Positions 8,782-16,423 of a stretch of DNA of 64,000 nt are shown piece by piece. The DNA is from Paenibacillus piri (GTDB taxonomy: Bacteria > Bacillota > Bacilli > Paenibacillales > NBRC-103111). The notes under the pieces were generated by a model. That model worked only from the letters and a program-made list of their open reading frames with translations, had not been told where the DNA came from and searched no databases. The DNA is taken from assembly GCF_004354045.1 (NCBI RefSeq), contig NZ_SMRT01000023.1, positions 1 through 64,000 of the forward strand, given 5' to 3'. Position numbers and translations under genes: made by a program. Position 1 is the first letter of the stretch. Each line of letters opens with the position of its first letter.

Positions 8782-9225
8782 ATGCTAACATTCATTTCAG
8801 AAATACCTACTGACAAAAATATCAGCGGAGTGCATTGCATACCGGTCTTAGAAAACGGAAATTTAATTTTGACCTGGGATAAAGATGATAAGATATTAAC
8901 AACAATTGGAGGAAGGCTGGAGAAAAACGAGTCTTTAGAAGATGGTTTGAACCGAGAATCTATGGAAGAGGCGGGTATTGAATTAACCGATGAGAGAGTT
9001 CCATTCGCTTGTTGGTATTGGAAGGAATTTGACTCGTGTAGAATTTACTTTTTAACAAAGGTCAAGCGATTTATTGAAATGCCAAAAGGTTTTGAAACAA
9101 CAGGATACATAATTACTAATTTTGAAACTGCAATAGAAATGATTCAGAAAATAGAAGGTCGTGAAGAACGTATTGCTGTAGTAAAAAGAGCAGGAGTGCT
9201 ATCAGGTTGGCTCACTAAAAAATAA
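8782..9225 (+). CDS. Nudix hydrolase
   Basis: A 147-residue soluble Nudix-fold protein. The Nudix box (G-x5-E-x7-R-E-x2-E-E-x-G) is complete as GRLEKNESLEDGLNRESMEE followed by AGI, at about residues 38-60, apart from Ser in the usual hydrophobic slot after Arg-Glu. The Glu residues of REx2EE bind the metal that hydrolyses a nucleoside-diphosphate-linked substrate; the substrate cannot be predicted. GGAGGTG precedes the ATG. The gene is clearly more AT-rich than its neighbours, stands alone between two sugar clusters and faces away from the kinase, which suggests later acquisition. Confidence 0.88.
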   Translation: MLTFISEIPTDKNISGVHCIPVLENGNLILTWDKDDKILTTIGGRLEKNESLEDGLNRESMEEAGIELTDERVPFACWYWKEFDSCRIYFLTKVKRFIEMPKGFETTGYIITNFETAIEMIQKIEGREERIAVVKRAGVLSGWLTKK

Positions 9226-9253
9226 AGCCCGCCGGTCTTGTGCCGGCAGGCTT
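9216..9253 (-). terminator. Terminator of importer-2 operon (bidirectional hairpin)
   Basis: AAGCCCGCCGG and CCGGCAGGCTT form an 11-base stem with one mismatch around a 7-base loop. On the minus strand it is followed by TTTATTTTTT, an excellent intrinsic terminator 21 bases beyond the stop of the last importer-2 gene. The hairpin begins at the last base of the Nudix stop codon and may also help end that transcript. Confidence 0.75.
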
Positions 9254-9273
9254 ATGTATGGCTGAAAACCGCT

Positions 9274-10161
9274 TTAGCCTTTAATTCCCGTCGTCACGAT
9301 CCCTTCGAGGAAAAACCGCTGGGCGAGCAAAAACAGGACGATTAACGGCAGCGCCACGACGGTGGTTCCCGCCATAAGCAGCTCCCAGTGGATCACTTCA
9401 TTTTTAAACACGGTCAGGCCGAGCTGGACATTCATTAAATCCTCTTTATTGACGATAATTAAAGGCCACATGTAATCGTTCCACATATCCGTAATTTTCA
9501 GCACGGCGAAGGTGGCGAGCAGAGGCTGACTCAGCGGCAAATAAATTTGGAAATACGTTCTCCATGGCGAACAACCGTCAATCGCGGCGGCCTCGTCCAA
9601 CGACTTGGGGAAGTTTAAAAAATATTGCCGGCATAAAAACACTCCGAAAGCGCCGGCGAAATGATTGATCATCAAGCCGCCGTACGTGTTGATCAATCCG
9701 GTTCCGCCGAAACCGAATATATTGTTGCCGCCGGTCAGCGGAAACGTTTTGATGATCAAAAAAACCGGAATCATCGTAATTTGTGACGGGATCATCAGTC
9801 CCAGCATCATGAGCATGAACAGCAGATTCCTGCCCTTGAACTCCAGCCTGGCAAAAGCGAATCCACCGAGCGAATTGAACAGCAGGCTCACCCCCGTAAC
9901 GACCGCCGTCACATAGACGGTGTTCAGAAACCATCGTCCCCATTTTCCGTTCGCAAACACTTCCGTATAGTTGTGAAATGTAAGCTTCTCCGGAAGTAAA
10001 TGGAACGTTGCGGCATGGATTTCGGCGGACGTTTTGAACGAAGAGGATACCATTAAAATAAACGGCAGCAGCATAATAACGGATAAGAGCAGAAAGATGA
10101 CCGAAAGCGCCGTCGAATTCCAAAATTGCCGGCTGCGGTAAGCTGTTTTATATATCGTCAA
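9274..10161 (-). CDS. Carbohydrate ABC transporter permease (MalG type), importer 2, TTG start
   Basis: A 295-residue CUT1 permease with about six membrane helices. Its EAA loop reads DEAAAIDGCSPWRTYFQIYLP at about residues 185-205 and its C-terminus is FLEGIVTTGIKG. I place the start at TTG 10161 because GGAGGGGG lies nine bases upstream and this gives the family's usual length. A longer reading from 10242 would overlap the partner permease by about 60 bases and adds an unrelated N-terminus. It follows its MalF-type partner by 22 bases. Confidence 0.88.
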   Translation of the reverse strand: MTIYKTAYRSRQFWNSTALSVIFLLLSVIMLLPFILMVSSSFKTSAEIHAATFHLLPEKLTFHNYTEVFANGKWGRWFLNTVYVTAVVTGVSLLFNSLGGFAFARLEFKGRNLLFMLMMLGLMIPSQITMIPVFLIIKTFPLTGGNNIFGFGGTGLINTYGGLMINHFAGAFGVFLCRQYFLNFPKSLDEAAAIDGCSPWRTYFQIYLPLSQPLLATFAVLKITDMWNDYMWPLIIVNKEDLMNVQLGLTVFKNEVIHWELLMAGTTVVALPLIVLFLLAQRFFLEGIVTTGIKG

Positions 10162-10183
10162 AGTTTTGTTCCCCCTCCGCTTC

Positions 10184-11107
10184 CTAACCCATATCCACGT
10201 TCTGCCCTTGCTTGCCGAAATAAAAGTTAAGCAAAGTGACAATTAATACGATGAAAAACATAAACACGGCCATGGCCGACGCGTAGCCCATCTGGTACTG
10301 TACGAAAGCCCGTTGAAAAATTTGATGAATGACTGTCGTCGTTGCGTTCAAAGGACCGCCCTGCGTCATCACATTGACCTGCTCGAACACCATAAACGAG
10401 CTGACACATGACGTTACGAACAAGAAGAACGTCGTGGGCCGCAGCAATGGAACCGTAATGTTGAAAAATTTGTGCACGCCCGTTGCGCCGTCGATCGTCG
10501 CCGCTTCGTACAGATGTGAAGGGATTTGCTGAATGCCTGCCAAATAAATGATCATAATGAATCCGACCATTTTCCAAATCCCGATGATAATGAGGCAGAG
10601 AAGCGCCAGATTGAGATCGAAAAGCCATTTTTGCGCAGGCAGCCCGAGCGATTTCATCAGCATGTTCAGCAAACCGTCGGAAGTGTCATAGATCCACAGA
10701 AAGATCATGGAGATGGAAACCATCGAGATCACATGCGGCATGTAAAAAGAAATCCGGAAAAATTTGCGCCCGATCAGCTTCATATTGAGAAACACGGCCA
10801 GCAAAAGACCGATGACAAGCTCCGGCACAATCGTGCACACCGCATAAACAATCGTGTTTCGCAAAGCGATTAAAAAAACCGGGTCGGCGAACATGCGGGT
10901 ATAATTTGCCAGACCGACGTAATCTTTTGTTTTATAGAAGTCGTAATTGGTAAAGCTTAATTCGAACGTCATCAAAATCGGAATCAACACGAACACAAAA
11001 TAAATCGAGAAGCTGGGCAGCACCATCAAATAAGGGGTGAGCGACAGCCGCCGCTTCCGTCCGGTTTGCGCGAGCCTGTTTGCCTGTGTCATTCGGGCCA
11101 GCATCAT
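10184..11107 (-). CDS. Sugar ABC transporter permease (MalF type), importer 2
   Basis: A CUT1 inner-membrane permease of about 307 residues. The first helix is LTPYLMVLPSFSIYFVFVLI, followed by the family signature TFELSFTNYDFYK. The EAA loop is YEAATIDGATGVHKFFNITVP. The start is uncertain: two adjacent ATGs at 11107 and 11104 have only a GGTG upstream, and a TTG three codons earlier is also possible. The gene lies between the binding protein and the MalG-type permease. Confidence 0.88.
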   Translation of the reverse strand: MMLARMTQANRLAQTGRKRRLSLTPYLMVLPSFSIYFVFVLIPILMTFELSFTNYDFYKTKDYVGLANYTRMFADPVFLIALRNTIVYAVCTIVPELVIGLLLAVFLNMKLIGRKFFRISFYMPHVISMVSISMIFLWIYDTSDGLLNMLMKSLGLPAQKWLFDLNLALLCLIIIGIWKMVGFIMIIYLAGIQQIPSHLYEAATIDGATGVHKFFNITVPLLRPTTFFLFVTSCVSSFMVFEQVNVMTQGGPLNATTTVIHQIFQRAFVQYQMGYASAMAVFMFFIVLIVTLLNFYFGKQGQNVDMG

Positions 11108-11187
11108 GATCACCAACTGTTTTATAGAATGGCTTGCGTTTACCGCCCTGAGCTATGCTGCGTGTTTTATCGGGCGGCTTCATCGCG

Positions 11188-12498
11188 CTATTTCATTTGC
11201 GCAATCTCCTGCTGCAGCGCTTTGGCATTTTCTGCGACGGCCTCGTCCGGCGTTTTTTGACCGAGCAGTACCTGCTGCAGGAAATGAGCCGTATATTTGC
11301 TCAAATAAAGGTTCGACCAGGTTACTTTAGGCGAAGCGACGCCGTTTTCTAGCGAGAAGGCGACAGCCGGGCTGAGCCATTTGTCATCCTCGTTCGCTTT
11401 TTCCAGCAGCGACTTGCGGACGACCGGCATCTGCGCCTGCTTGTACCGTTCCCACACCTGATCCGCGGTGCTCATATATTCGATAAACTTCCAGGCGGCT
11501 TCTTTCTTTTTGCTGTCCGAGCTGATGAAGAAAAATTGCAGTCCGGACCAGTTGGCCGATGCCTTGTCTTTCAAATAAATAAACCCGATTTTATCTTTGG
11601 CCGCAGGATCGGCCTTCGTCATTTGCGCAAGCTCCGACGGATACAGCGCTTGTATCGCCGCCTTGCCATTGACGAATTGGCTTGTCTTCTTCTCGTTGCT
11701 GCCCGTCGTTTCCGCCGATACCTTTTTATTGCGGTACAAATCGGCTAAATACGTCAGCGCCTTTCTCATTTCCGGTGTGTCGAAGGACGGGTCGGTCGCA
11801 TCGAGGCCTTTTTTATCGCCGAATATTGTGGCAAACACATACGGAAGATTGCTATCGTCCTGCGGGATGACGAACCCGGAGCGGGTGATCGTGTTCCCGT
11901 CCCGCTTGGTCAGTTTTTCCGCCCATCCGGCGAACTCCGTCAGAGTGACCGGCGGCTTCTCCGGATCAAGGCCGGCTTCCTTGGCAAAATCTTTGCGGAA
12001 GGCCAAGACGCTCGCAGTCGGATTAAATGGAATCCCGTACAGGTGATTTTTATAAGAGCCGATTTCGAGCAACTTCGGAATAAAATCGCTTTTGCCTTCC
12101 CACTTGTTTGCGTACTCCTCCAGCGGCGCAAACTGGCCTTTGGCCGTCCGCTCGCCGATTGTCGAGATCGCATGCGTAATGACATCCGGCACATCGCCGC
12201 TGGCATATGCCGCATTCAGCTTCACATCGTAATCGTCGTAGGAAGCCTCGGAAAAGTCGATTTTGTAGCCGGGATTGTCGGCCTCAAATTTTTTGATCGC
12301 GTTCAACCAATACGTATGCATAACCGGGTCGTTGCCGCGTCTCCAAAACCGCAGCGTCACCGGTCCTTCACCGCCGGCTTTGCCAATTTGCGGGTCCGCC
12401 CCGCTCACCGCCTGCTGCGGCTGGGTAGCCGCGCATCCCGCCAGCAAAACCGATGCGATAAAACTAAGCGTCAGACCTGTTGCAATGCCCTTTTTCAT
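11188..12498 (-). CDS. Extracellular sugar-binding lipoprotein, importer 2
   Basis: A 436-residue SBP family 1 lipoprotein. The ATG at 12498 follows AGAGGAG and starts a signal peptide MKKGIATGLTLSFIASVLLA with lipobox LAGC; a longer in-frame reading from 12585 would bury this signal and is rejected. The mature receptor presents an oligosaccharide to the two downstream permeases. Its mRNA probably starts near 12650 and passes through a terminator-like hairpin at 12544-12599, so expression may be attenuation-controlled. Ligand unknown; the neighbouring dehydratase suggests an acidic sugar. Confidence 0.9.
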   Translation of the reverse strand: MKKGIATGLTLSFIASVLLAGCAATQPQQAVSGADPQIGKAGGEGPVTLRFWRRGNDPVMHTYWLNAIKKFEADNPGYKIDFSEASYDDYDVKLNAAYASGDVPDVITHAISTIGERTAKGQFAPLEEYANKWEGKSDFIPKLLEIGSYKNHLYGIPFNPTASVLAFRKDFAKEAGLDPEKPPVTLTEFAGWAEKLTKRDGNTITRSGFVIPQDDSNLPYVFATIFGDKKGLDATDPSFDTPEMRKALTYLADLYRNKKVSAETTGSNEKKTSQFVNGKAAIQALYPSELAQMTKADPAAKDKIGFIYLKDKASANWSGLQFFFISSDSKKKEAAWKFIEYMSTADQVWERYKQAQMPVVRKSLLEKANEDDKWLSPAVAFSLENGVASPKVTWSNLYLSKYTAHFLQQVLLGQKTPDEAVAENAKALQQEIAQMK

Positions 12499-12543
12499 GA
12501 ACAATCTCCTCTTTCTCGATGAAATAGCAGTCTCTAAGAATGA

Positions 12544-12599
12544 GAAAAGACACACTCCTTCTTGCTTCGCGCATGCCGAAAGCAAAAAAGAATGTGTCT
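12544..12599 (-). terminator. Terminator / possible attenuator in the importer-2 leader
   Basis: On the minus strand AGACACA pairs with TGTGTCT, and the interior (TTCTTTTTTGC with GCAAGAAGG) extends the stem; TTTTCTC follows the 3' arm. It could end the upstream enolase-superfamily gene, but it also lies inside the leader of a strong promoter at 12657-12686 that serves the lipoprotein gene. A competing hairpin (12596-12616) overlaps its first bases, the layout of an attenuator. Confidence 0.5.
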
Positions 12600-12616
12600 C
12601 CAGCTATCTGGTAGAC
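12596..12616 (-). promoter_or_regulatory. Candidate anti-terminator hairpin overlapping the leader terminator
   Basis: Minus-strand RNA GTCT-A-CCAG-ATAG-CTGG-AGAC can fold into two four-base-pair blocks around a single-base bulge. Its last four bases (AGAC) are also the first bases of the terminator stem at 12544-12599, so the two cannot both form fully. The terminator's inner stem could still form without those bases, so switching would be partial. This is read from the sequence only. Confidence 0.3.
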
Positions 12617-12656
12617 CACAAATTTCCGTTTATTCTGATAGACTTACTACGAATAG

Positions 12657-12686
12657 ACTATAGCACCGGTCATTTGAGTTTGTCAA
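12657..12686 (-). promoter_or_regulatory. Strong SigA promoter of importer 2
   Basis: On the minus strand there is a perfect -35 TTGACA (12681-12686), an 18-base spacer and an extended -10 TGC-TATAGT (12657-12662). Transcription would start near 12650, leaving a leader of about 150 bases before the lipoprotein ATG at 12498. It lies just past the 3' end of the enolase-superfamily gene. Confidence 0.65.
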
Positions 12687-12689
12687 CGC

Positions 12690-13844
12690 CTATATCGGTA
12701 CATGCTCGCTCCATGACCCGGATGTCCATAGCTTGCCATATTGCGCCAGAAACGGCTCCGCGGGACGCAGTCCGATTCCCGCCCGCTCCGGAGACAGATG
12801 GTACCGGCCTTCCCGGACGGGCTCGGCCGGATAGGTCGCTTCATGTCTGACGGCGGACACTCCCCATGGGAATTCGAGTGGAACCGCAAGCCGACACAAG
12901 ACGGACAGATGCGCGGAAAAGGCGGTCGAGATCGGGCCGCTCGGATTGTGTAGCGTAACCCAGACGCCCTGGGCCTCCGTCGCCGGGATCAGCGTCTTGA
13001 CGGCACTGACGCCTCCGATATGCTTCACGTCCGGCATCACTACATCCAGCCCTCCGTCACGCAACCGCTTCAGCAGCTCCGTGACGCTCAGGGCGGTTTC
13101 CCCCGCGACCCAGCGAATATGCGGATAGCCGGCGCGGAACAAATCCAGTCCGATCCGGTCAGCTAGCGGAAATACATCTTCAATCCAGTAAGGCGTCACC
13201 CGTTTGTCCTGCAAGTAGTCCATAAACTGCGCCAGGCTTGAGCGGTTAAACCGCTGATGGCAGTCGATCGCAATACGGGACCAAGGGACGGCGTCCGCCA
13301 ACGCTTCCAGCCGTGCGATCGCCGGCTTCAGATCGGCCTCATACCGATGTGGAGTAAGCTCGTCAAACGGCGTGCACTTGACAGTTTGGAACCCGCTATC
13401 CAGCGCCGACCTTCCTCTCTCCGCCAACGCTTCCGGCGCCCGATTGCTCCGTAGCCCACGGTTCAGGTTGGCGTATAACGGGATGTCGTCCCTTCCGAAG
13501 GCGCCCAGCAGGTGATACAGTGGAAGACCGAAGGCTTGAGCAGTCAAATCCCAAAGCGCCTGATCGATTCCACTCCAGGCCGTAATCGCGATCCTGTCGG
13601 CCAGACGAGAGGGGAAATGCCATTCCCCGACAGGAGCGGTCAGCTCCATCAGCCGCCGCGGATCCCAACCCGCCAAAGAAAGGGCCGCGTGGCTTACGAT
13701 TTCCGCAGCCGCTTCGTCGTTGCCGCTGTTGGAAATTTCCCCCCAGCCGGTTAACCCGTTCTCCGTCCGGATCGCCACCCAAATCCATGTATCGCCCGGC
13801 GGCTGTACGCGATAAACTTGCACGTCCTTGATTTTCATAGCCAT
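12690..13844 (-). CDS. Mandelate racemase/muconate lactonizing enzyme-family protein (sugar-acid dehydratase-like)
   Basis: A 384-residue cytosolic enolase-superfamily enzyme. N-terminal capping domain at about 1-125 and TIM barrel after it. Candidate catalytic positions: Lys in FQTVKCTP (about 155), metal ligands Asp in IAIDCHQ (about 194), Glu in YWIEDVFP (about 224) and Glu in VAGETALSV (about 248), Asp in MPDVKHIGG (about 270), and His in VTLHNPSGP (about 298). This resembles sugar-acid dehydratases of the mandelate racemase subgroup, but the exact subgroup cannot be assigned. AGGAGG precedes the ATG. It heads the cluster, upstream of importer 2 and divergent from a GH-like gene. Confidence 0.85.
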   Translation of the reverse strand: MAMKIKDVQVYRVQPPGDTWIWVAIRTENGLTGWGEISNSGNDEAAAEIVSHAALSLAGWDPRRLMELTAPVGEWHFPSRLADRIAITAWSGIDQALWDLTAQAFGLPLYHLLGAFGRDDIPLYANLNRGLRSNRAPEALAERGRSALDSGFQTVKCTPFDELTPHRYEADLKPAIARLEALADAVPWSRIAIDCHQRFNRSSLAQFMDYLQDKRVTPYWIEDVFPLADRIGLDLFRAGYPHIRWVAGETALSVTELLKRLRDGGLDVVMPDVKHIGGVSAVKTLIPATEAQGVWVTLHNPSGPISTAFSAHLSVLCRLAVPLEFPWGVSAVRHEATYPAEPVREGRYHLSPERAGIGLRPAEPFLAQYGKLWTSGSWSEHVPI

Positions 13845-14180
13845 ACCAACCTCCTTTTTCCATCTCGTGTTTCCGGTTCGTCTGGTCGACCGCGAATTTT
13901 AATCACATTGCAATAGTAGGAATTATAGGCGCAAAGCTCCGTATCGTCAATGCTCATCCTCGTCCGATTATTGATTGACAAGCCGGTGGATTGATGATAA
14001 TTTGGGTTAAACACGTAAATTCCAATATGTTTAATCTACTTTATAGTTGGACGATACGGAAGCAGCCCACCGGACCACCGAAGGCTCTCCATTTGAGGCA
14101 TGTTATGTACTTAATTGCCACAATTCGGGCCTTTTTTGTTTACGGCAGGTTACCATTATAATATCGAAAGGAAGTAAAAA
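13845..14180. other. Divergent promoter region between dehydratase and GH-like genes
   Basis: No gene is seen in this gap of 336 bases. On the plus strand TTGACA (13975-13980) is followed by GATAAT (13996-14001) at 15-base spacing or by TAATTT at 17. A second plus-strand TATAAT at 14157-14162 lies 18 bases before the GH-like ATG but has only a poor -35. I see no convincing minus-strand promoter for the dehydratase gene, although one must exist. Confidence 0.4.
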
Positions 14181-15059
14181 ATGAGCGCAATCCGACGTTT
14201 GGAGACGAATCCTATTATTTACCCTGCATTGAATCCCGCCATCTGCGATAACATTAACGGTCCGTCCCTGATCAAAGTGCCTGACTGGATCGAAAATCCG
14301 CTGGGTGCCTACTATCTTTATTTCGCCCATCATGAAACGGGACAAAACATCCGTTTGGCTTACGCGGATTCTTTAACCGGGCCGTGGACCCTGTATGAGC
14401 CGGGGACGCTGCAAATCGGGCAAACCAAATGCGTCCGGCATGTCGCTTCCCCAGATGTTCATGTCGATCACGATAAAAAGCAAATCCGCATGTATTATCA
14501 CGGCCCTGTAGCCGGAGAGCAGTTTCAGCAAACGTTCGTCGCCACGTCAAGCGACGGCATCCGTTTCGAGACGAACGATGTCGAGCTGGGCACTTCGTAT
14601 TTCCGTGTATTTTACTGGGACGGCTACTATTACGGCATCGTGATGCCGGGATTGATTGTCCGGTCCAAGGACGGATTGAGCAACTTCGAAAAAGGGCCCC
14701 TGCTGTTTACGGAACATATGCGCCACAGCGCGGTTTACTTGAACGGCAGCACGCTTCTTGTCTTTTACAGCAATGTGAAGGATGTGCCGGAGCATATTGT
14801 CGTGTCGCGAATCAACCTGGCCGACGATTGGCTTGAGTGGAAACCGACGGAGCCTGTCTCGGTCATTCAGCCAGAGCTCGACTATGAAGGTGCAGACCTG
14901 CCACTTGAGCCGTCCGTAAGAGGCTGGAGCGAGCCGCCGGTACGACAATTGCGCGATCCTGCCATTTATAAGGAGAACGGGGCAGCGTACCTGCTCTATT
15001 CCGTTGCGGGCGAACAGGGCATCGCCATAGCCGAAATCGATATTGACGCATTTCTATAA
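14181..15059 (+). CDS. Five-bladed beta-propeller glycosidase-like protein (GH43/GH32 clan-like)
   Basis: A 292-residue protein without a signal peptide. It begins NPIIYPALNPAICDNINGPS and contains YYLYFAHHETGQNIRLAYAD and SLTGPWTLYEPG, the usual pattern of five-bladed propeller glycosidases (GH43, GH32, GH130-like), with more propeller strands after ASPDVHVD. Candidate acidic residues are present, but I cannot assign the catalytic pair, so hydrolase activity is inferred. GAAAGGAAG precedes the ATG. It is transcribed away from the dehydratase and importer 2 and probably acts on the sugar they import. Confidence 0.7.
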   Translation: MSAIRRLETNPIIYPALNPAICDNINGPSLIKVPDWIENPLGAYYLYFAHHETGQNIRLAYADSLTGPWTLYEPGTLQIGQTKCVRHVASPDVHVDHDKKQIRMYYHGPVAGEQFQQTFVATSSDGIRFETNDVELGTSYFRVFYWDGYYYGIVMPGLIVRSKDGLSNFEKGPLLFTEHMRHSAVYLNGSTLLVFYSNVKDVPEHIVVSRINLADDWLEWKPTEPVSVIQPELDYEGADLPLEPSVRGWSEPPVRQLRDPAIYKENGAAYLLYSVAGEQGIAIAEIDIDAFL

Positions 15060-15200
15060 GTGACAGCCCGGCAGCCCGCAAGCTTGTGCGTGCTTGCTTG
15101 CCGCAAACCGCATGCCATCCGATTTGCGCCGGTTTCATCGTAAACAAAGGGGCAGTCCCAAATGGGTATCAACCGGTGGGACAATCCCAAAACATATGCA

Positions 15201-15246
15201 AAGCCGCCTCCAACACCACTGTAAGCGGAGATGGAAGCGGCTTTTC
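15201..15246 (+). terminator. Probable terminator downstream of the GH-like gene
   Basis: AAGCCGC and GCGGCTT flank a loop of about 29 bases that contains further complementarity (CTCC/GGAG), followed by TTTTC. It lies about 140 bases beyond the GH-like stop codon. The T-run is short, so efficiency is doubtful. Confidence 0.4.
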
Positions 15247-15275
15247 ACATGCAATTTCATATCAGAGTCGGAGGC

Positions 15276-15430
15276 TCAAAATCCAAAAAAGACTTTAATC
15301 GCCAAATCCCCGACGTCGGTGGAGCCGTCGCCATTCAAATCGGTCGCCGCGCTTGTTTGTAACGTGCGAACGGATACGGTAGGACCGTAGTCGCTCCAGT
15401 TGCCGGTCCGGTCTGCCGCCTTGAATGCCG
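15276..15430 (-). pseudogene. Remnant of an FN3-dockerin surface protein
   Basis: The minus strand encodes FKAADRTGNWSDYGPTVSVR, the end of a fibronectin type III domain, then ATDLNGDGSTDVGDLAIKVF and a stop. DLNGDGSTDVGDLA is the first Ca-binding half of a type I dockerin. The second dockerin half is missing, and upstream the similarity fades near 15430. There is no start, signal peptide or ribosome site. It is the tail end of a secreted carbohydrate-active or surface protein that has lost nearly everything else. Confidence 0.5.
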
Positions 15431-15439
15431 CAGGAATTC

Positions 15440-15590
15440 CGCAATTGTTGAACGCTGACGCCAAAGAAGCCGTTATTATCGTACAAATTGAAACGGTCAG
15501 CAGCCCGGCGGCAGACGAAATTTCCAAGAAAGCGGCTCAAAGCGGATTGAACTTGTCAGGCGACAGCATCGATTACAAGCTGATCGCGCA
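15440..15590 (+). pseudogene. Remnant of an SLH-protein internal domain
   Basis: The plus strand reads AKEAVIIVQIETVSSPAADE then ISKKAAQSGLNLSGDSIDYK before losing resemblance. This looks, from memory, like the repeated internal domain common in Paenibacillus S-layer-homology proteins (a beta strand, an A-rich helix, then 'GDxVxFK'). There is no start codon context or signal peptide. It abuts the opposite-strand FN3-dockerin remnant, so the two pieces look joined by an old rearrangement. Confidence 0.35.
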
Positions 15591-15632
15591 AGCACGCTGC
15601 ATACTTGGTAAATATTCACATCTATCGAGCAT

Positions 15633-16421
15633 TTAAATTCCAAGTCCCTGCTGGATAAACTCGCGGCTAGCTTTGGCACATTCAAACGGTTGCCTGCCAC
15701 GGCTCAGCCCGTCGTTGCCATTTTGTTCTACCGTAATCCAGCCATGATACCCTTTTTCCTTTATAAGCTGAAAAACTGCCGCATAATCGCAATGTCCTTC
15801 CCCTAACGGCGTATTCAAATCGGTCGTTTCATTCCAGTCTTTAAACTCCATAAATTTTATTTTACTCCAATATTTACTAACGAAATGAATCGCCCGCTCC
15901 TTGACCGGCAAATCCGTAAAATCTTTGGTGGCATGGCCCAAATCCAGCATCACGAATACTTTATCCGGATCGACATGCTCATGCACCCGCTCCACTTCCG
16001 CAAACGTTTCACCAATGCCGCGCGTATGATTATGGTACAAAGTGCGGACACCGTACTGCAAGCTGATTTTCCCGACCTCATTCATCCGCTCGCCCAGCTT
16101 GGAAAATTCCTTCGGCAACCCTTTCGGATCGATGTACGCCATATTCGGACAGCGGTTATAAGCTAAAAACTCCGATACTTTTTTGTAATAATCCAAATTT
16201 TCCTGATACGTCACATCCAGGCTGGACAGCCCCAGCCCGAAATGATCAAGCAAGTCGTACAGCTCCTTCGGGTGCTCCAAAAAATATTCGAATGCGTGGT
16301 TATGGGCGAAGCCCGTTATACCGTCATACCCGGCTTCCTTCACTTCTTTCAGCCATTGAGGAAACTGATCATGACTCGGGTTATTCCACGTGAGCGTCAT
16401 TGCCGCGAATTTAATGTCCAT
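15633..16421 (-). CDS. TIM-barrel sugar phosphate isomerase/epimerase (AP-endonuclease-2 family)
   Basis: A 262-residue cytosolic TIM barrel of the xylose-isomerase-like superfamily. Visible ligand regions are YHNHTRG (about 130), VFVMLDLGHATKDF (about 160), KFMEFKDWN and GEGHCDYAAVFQLIKEKGYHG near the C-terminus; these supply His, Glu and Asp metal ligands in relatives such as IolE and hydroxypyruvate isomerase. The ATG at 16421 follows GGAGGG; an ATG five codons earlier overlaps that ribosome site. It ends the cluster-3 operon, two bases after an oxidoreductase, consistent with an inositol- or keto-sugar-type pathway. Confidence 0.85.
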   Translation of the reverse strand: MDIKFAAMTLTWNNPSHDQFPQWLKEVKEAGYDGITGFAHNHAFEYFLEHPKELYDLLDHFGLGLSSLDVTYQENLDYYKKVSEFLAYNRCPNMAYIDPKGLPKEFSKLGERMNEVGKISLQYGVRTLYHNHTRGIGETFAEVERVHEHVDPDKVFVMLDLGHATKDFTDLPVKERAIHFVSKYWSKIKFMEFKDWNETTDLNTPLGEGHCDYAAVFQLIKEKGYHGWITVEQNGNDGLSRGRQPFECAKASREFIQQGLGI

Positions 16422-16423
16422 GC

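Noticed and set aside
12499..12585. Longer N-terminus for the importer-2 binding protein
   Set aside because: It would hide the signal peptide and lipobox behind 29 residues; the ATG at 12498 has AGAGGAG and gives a normal lipoprotein.
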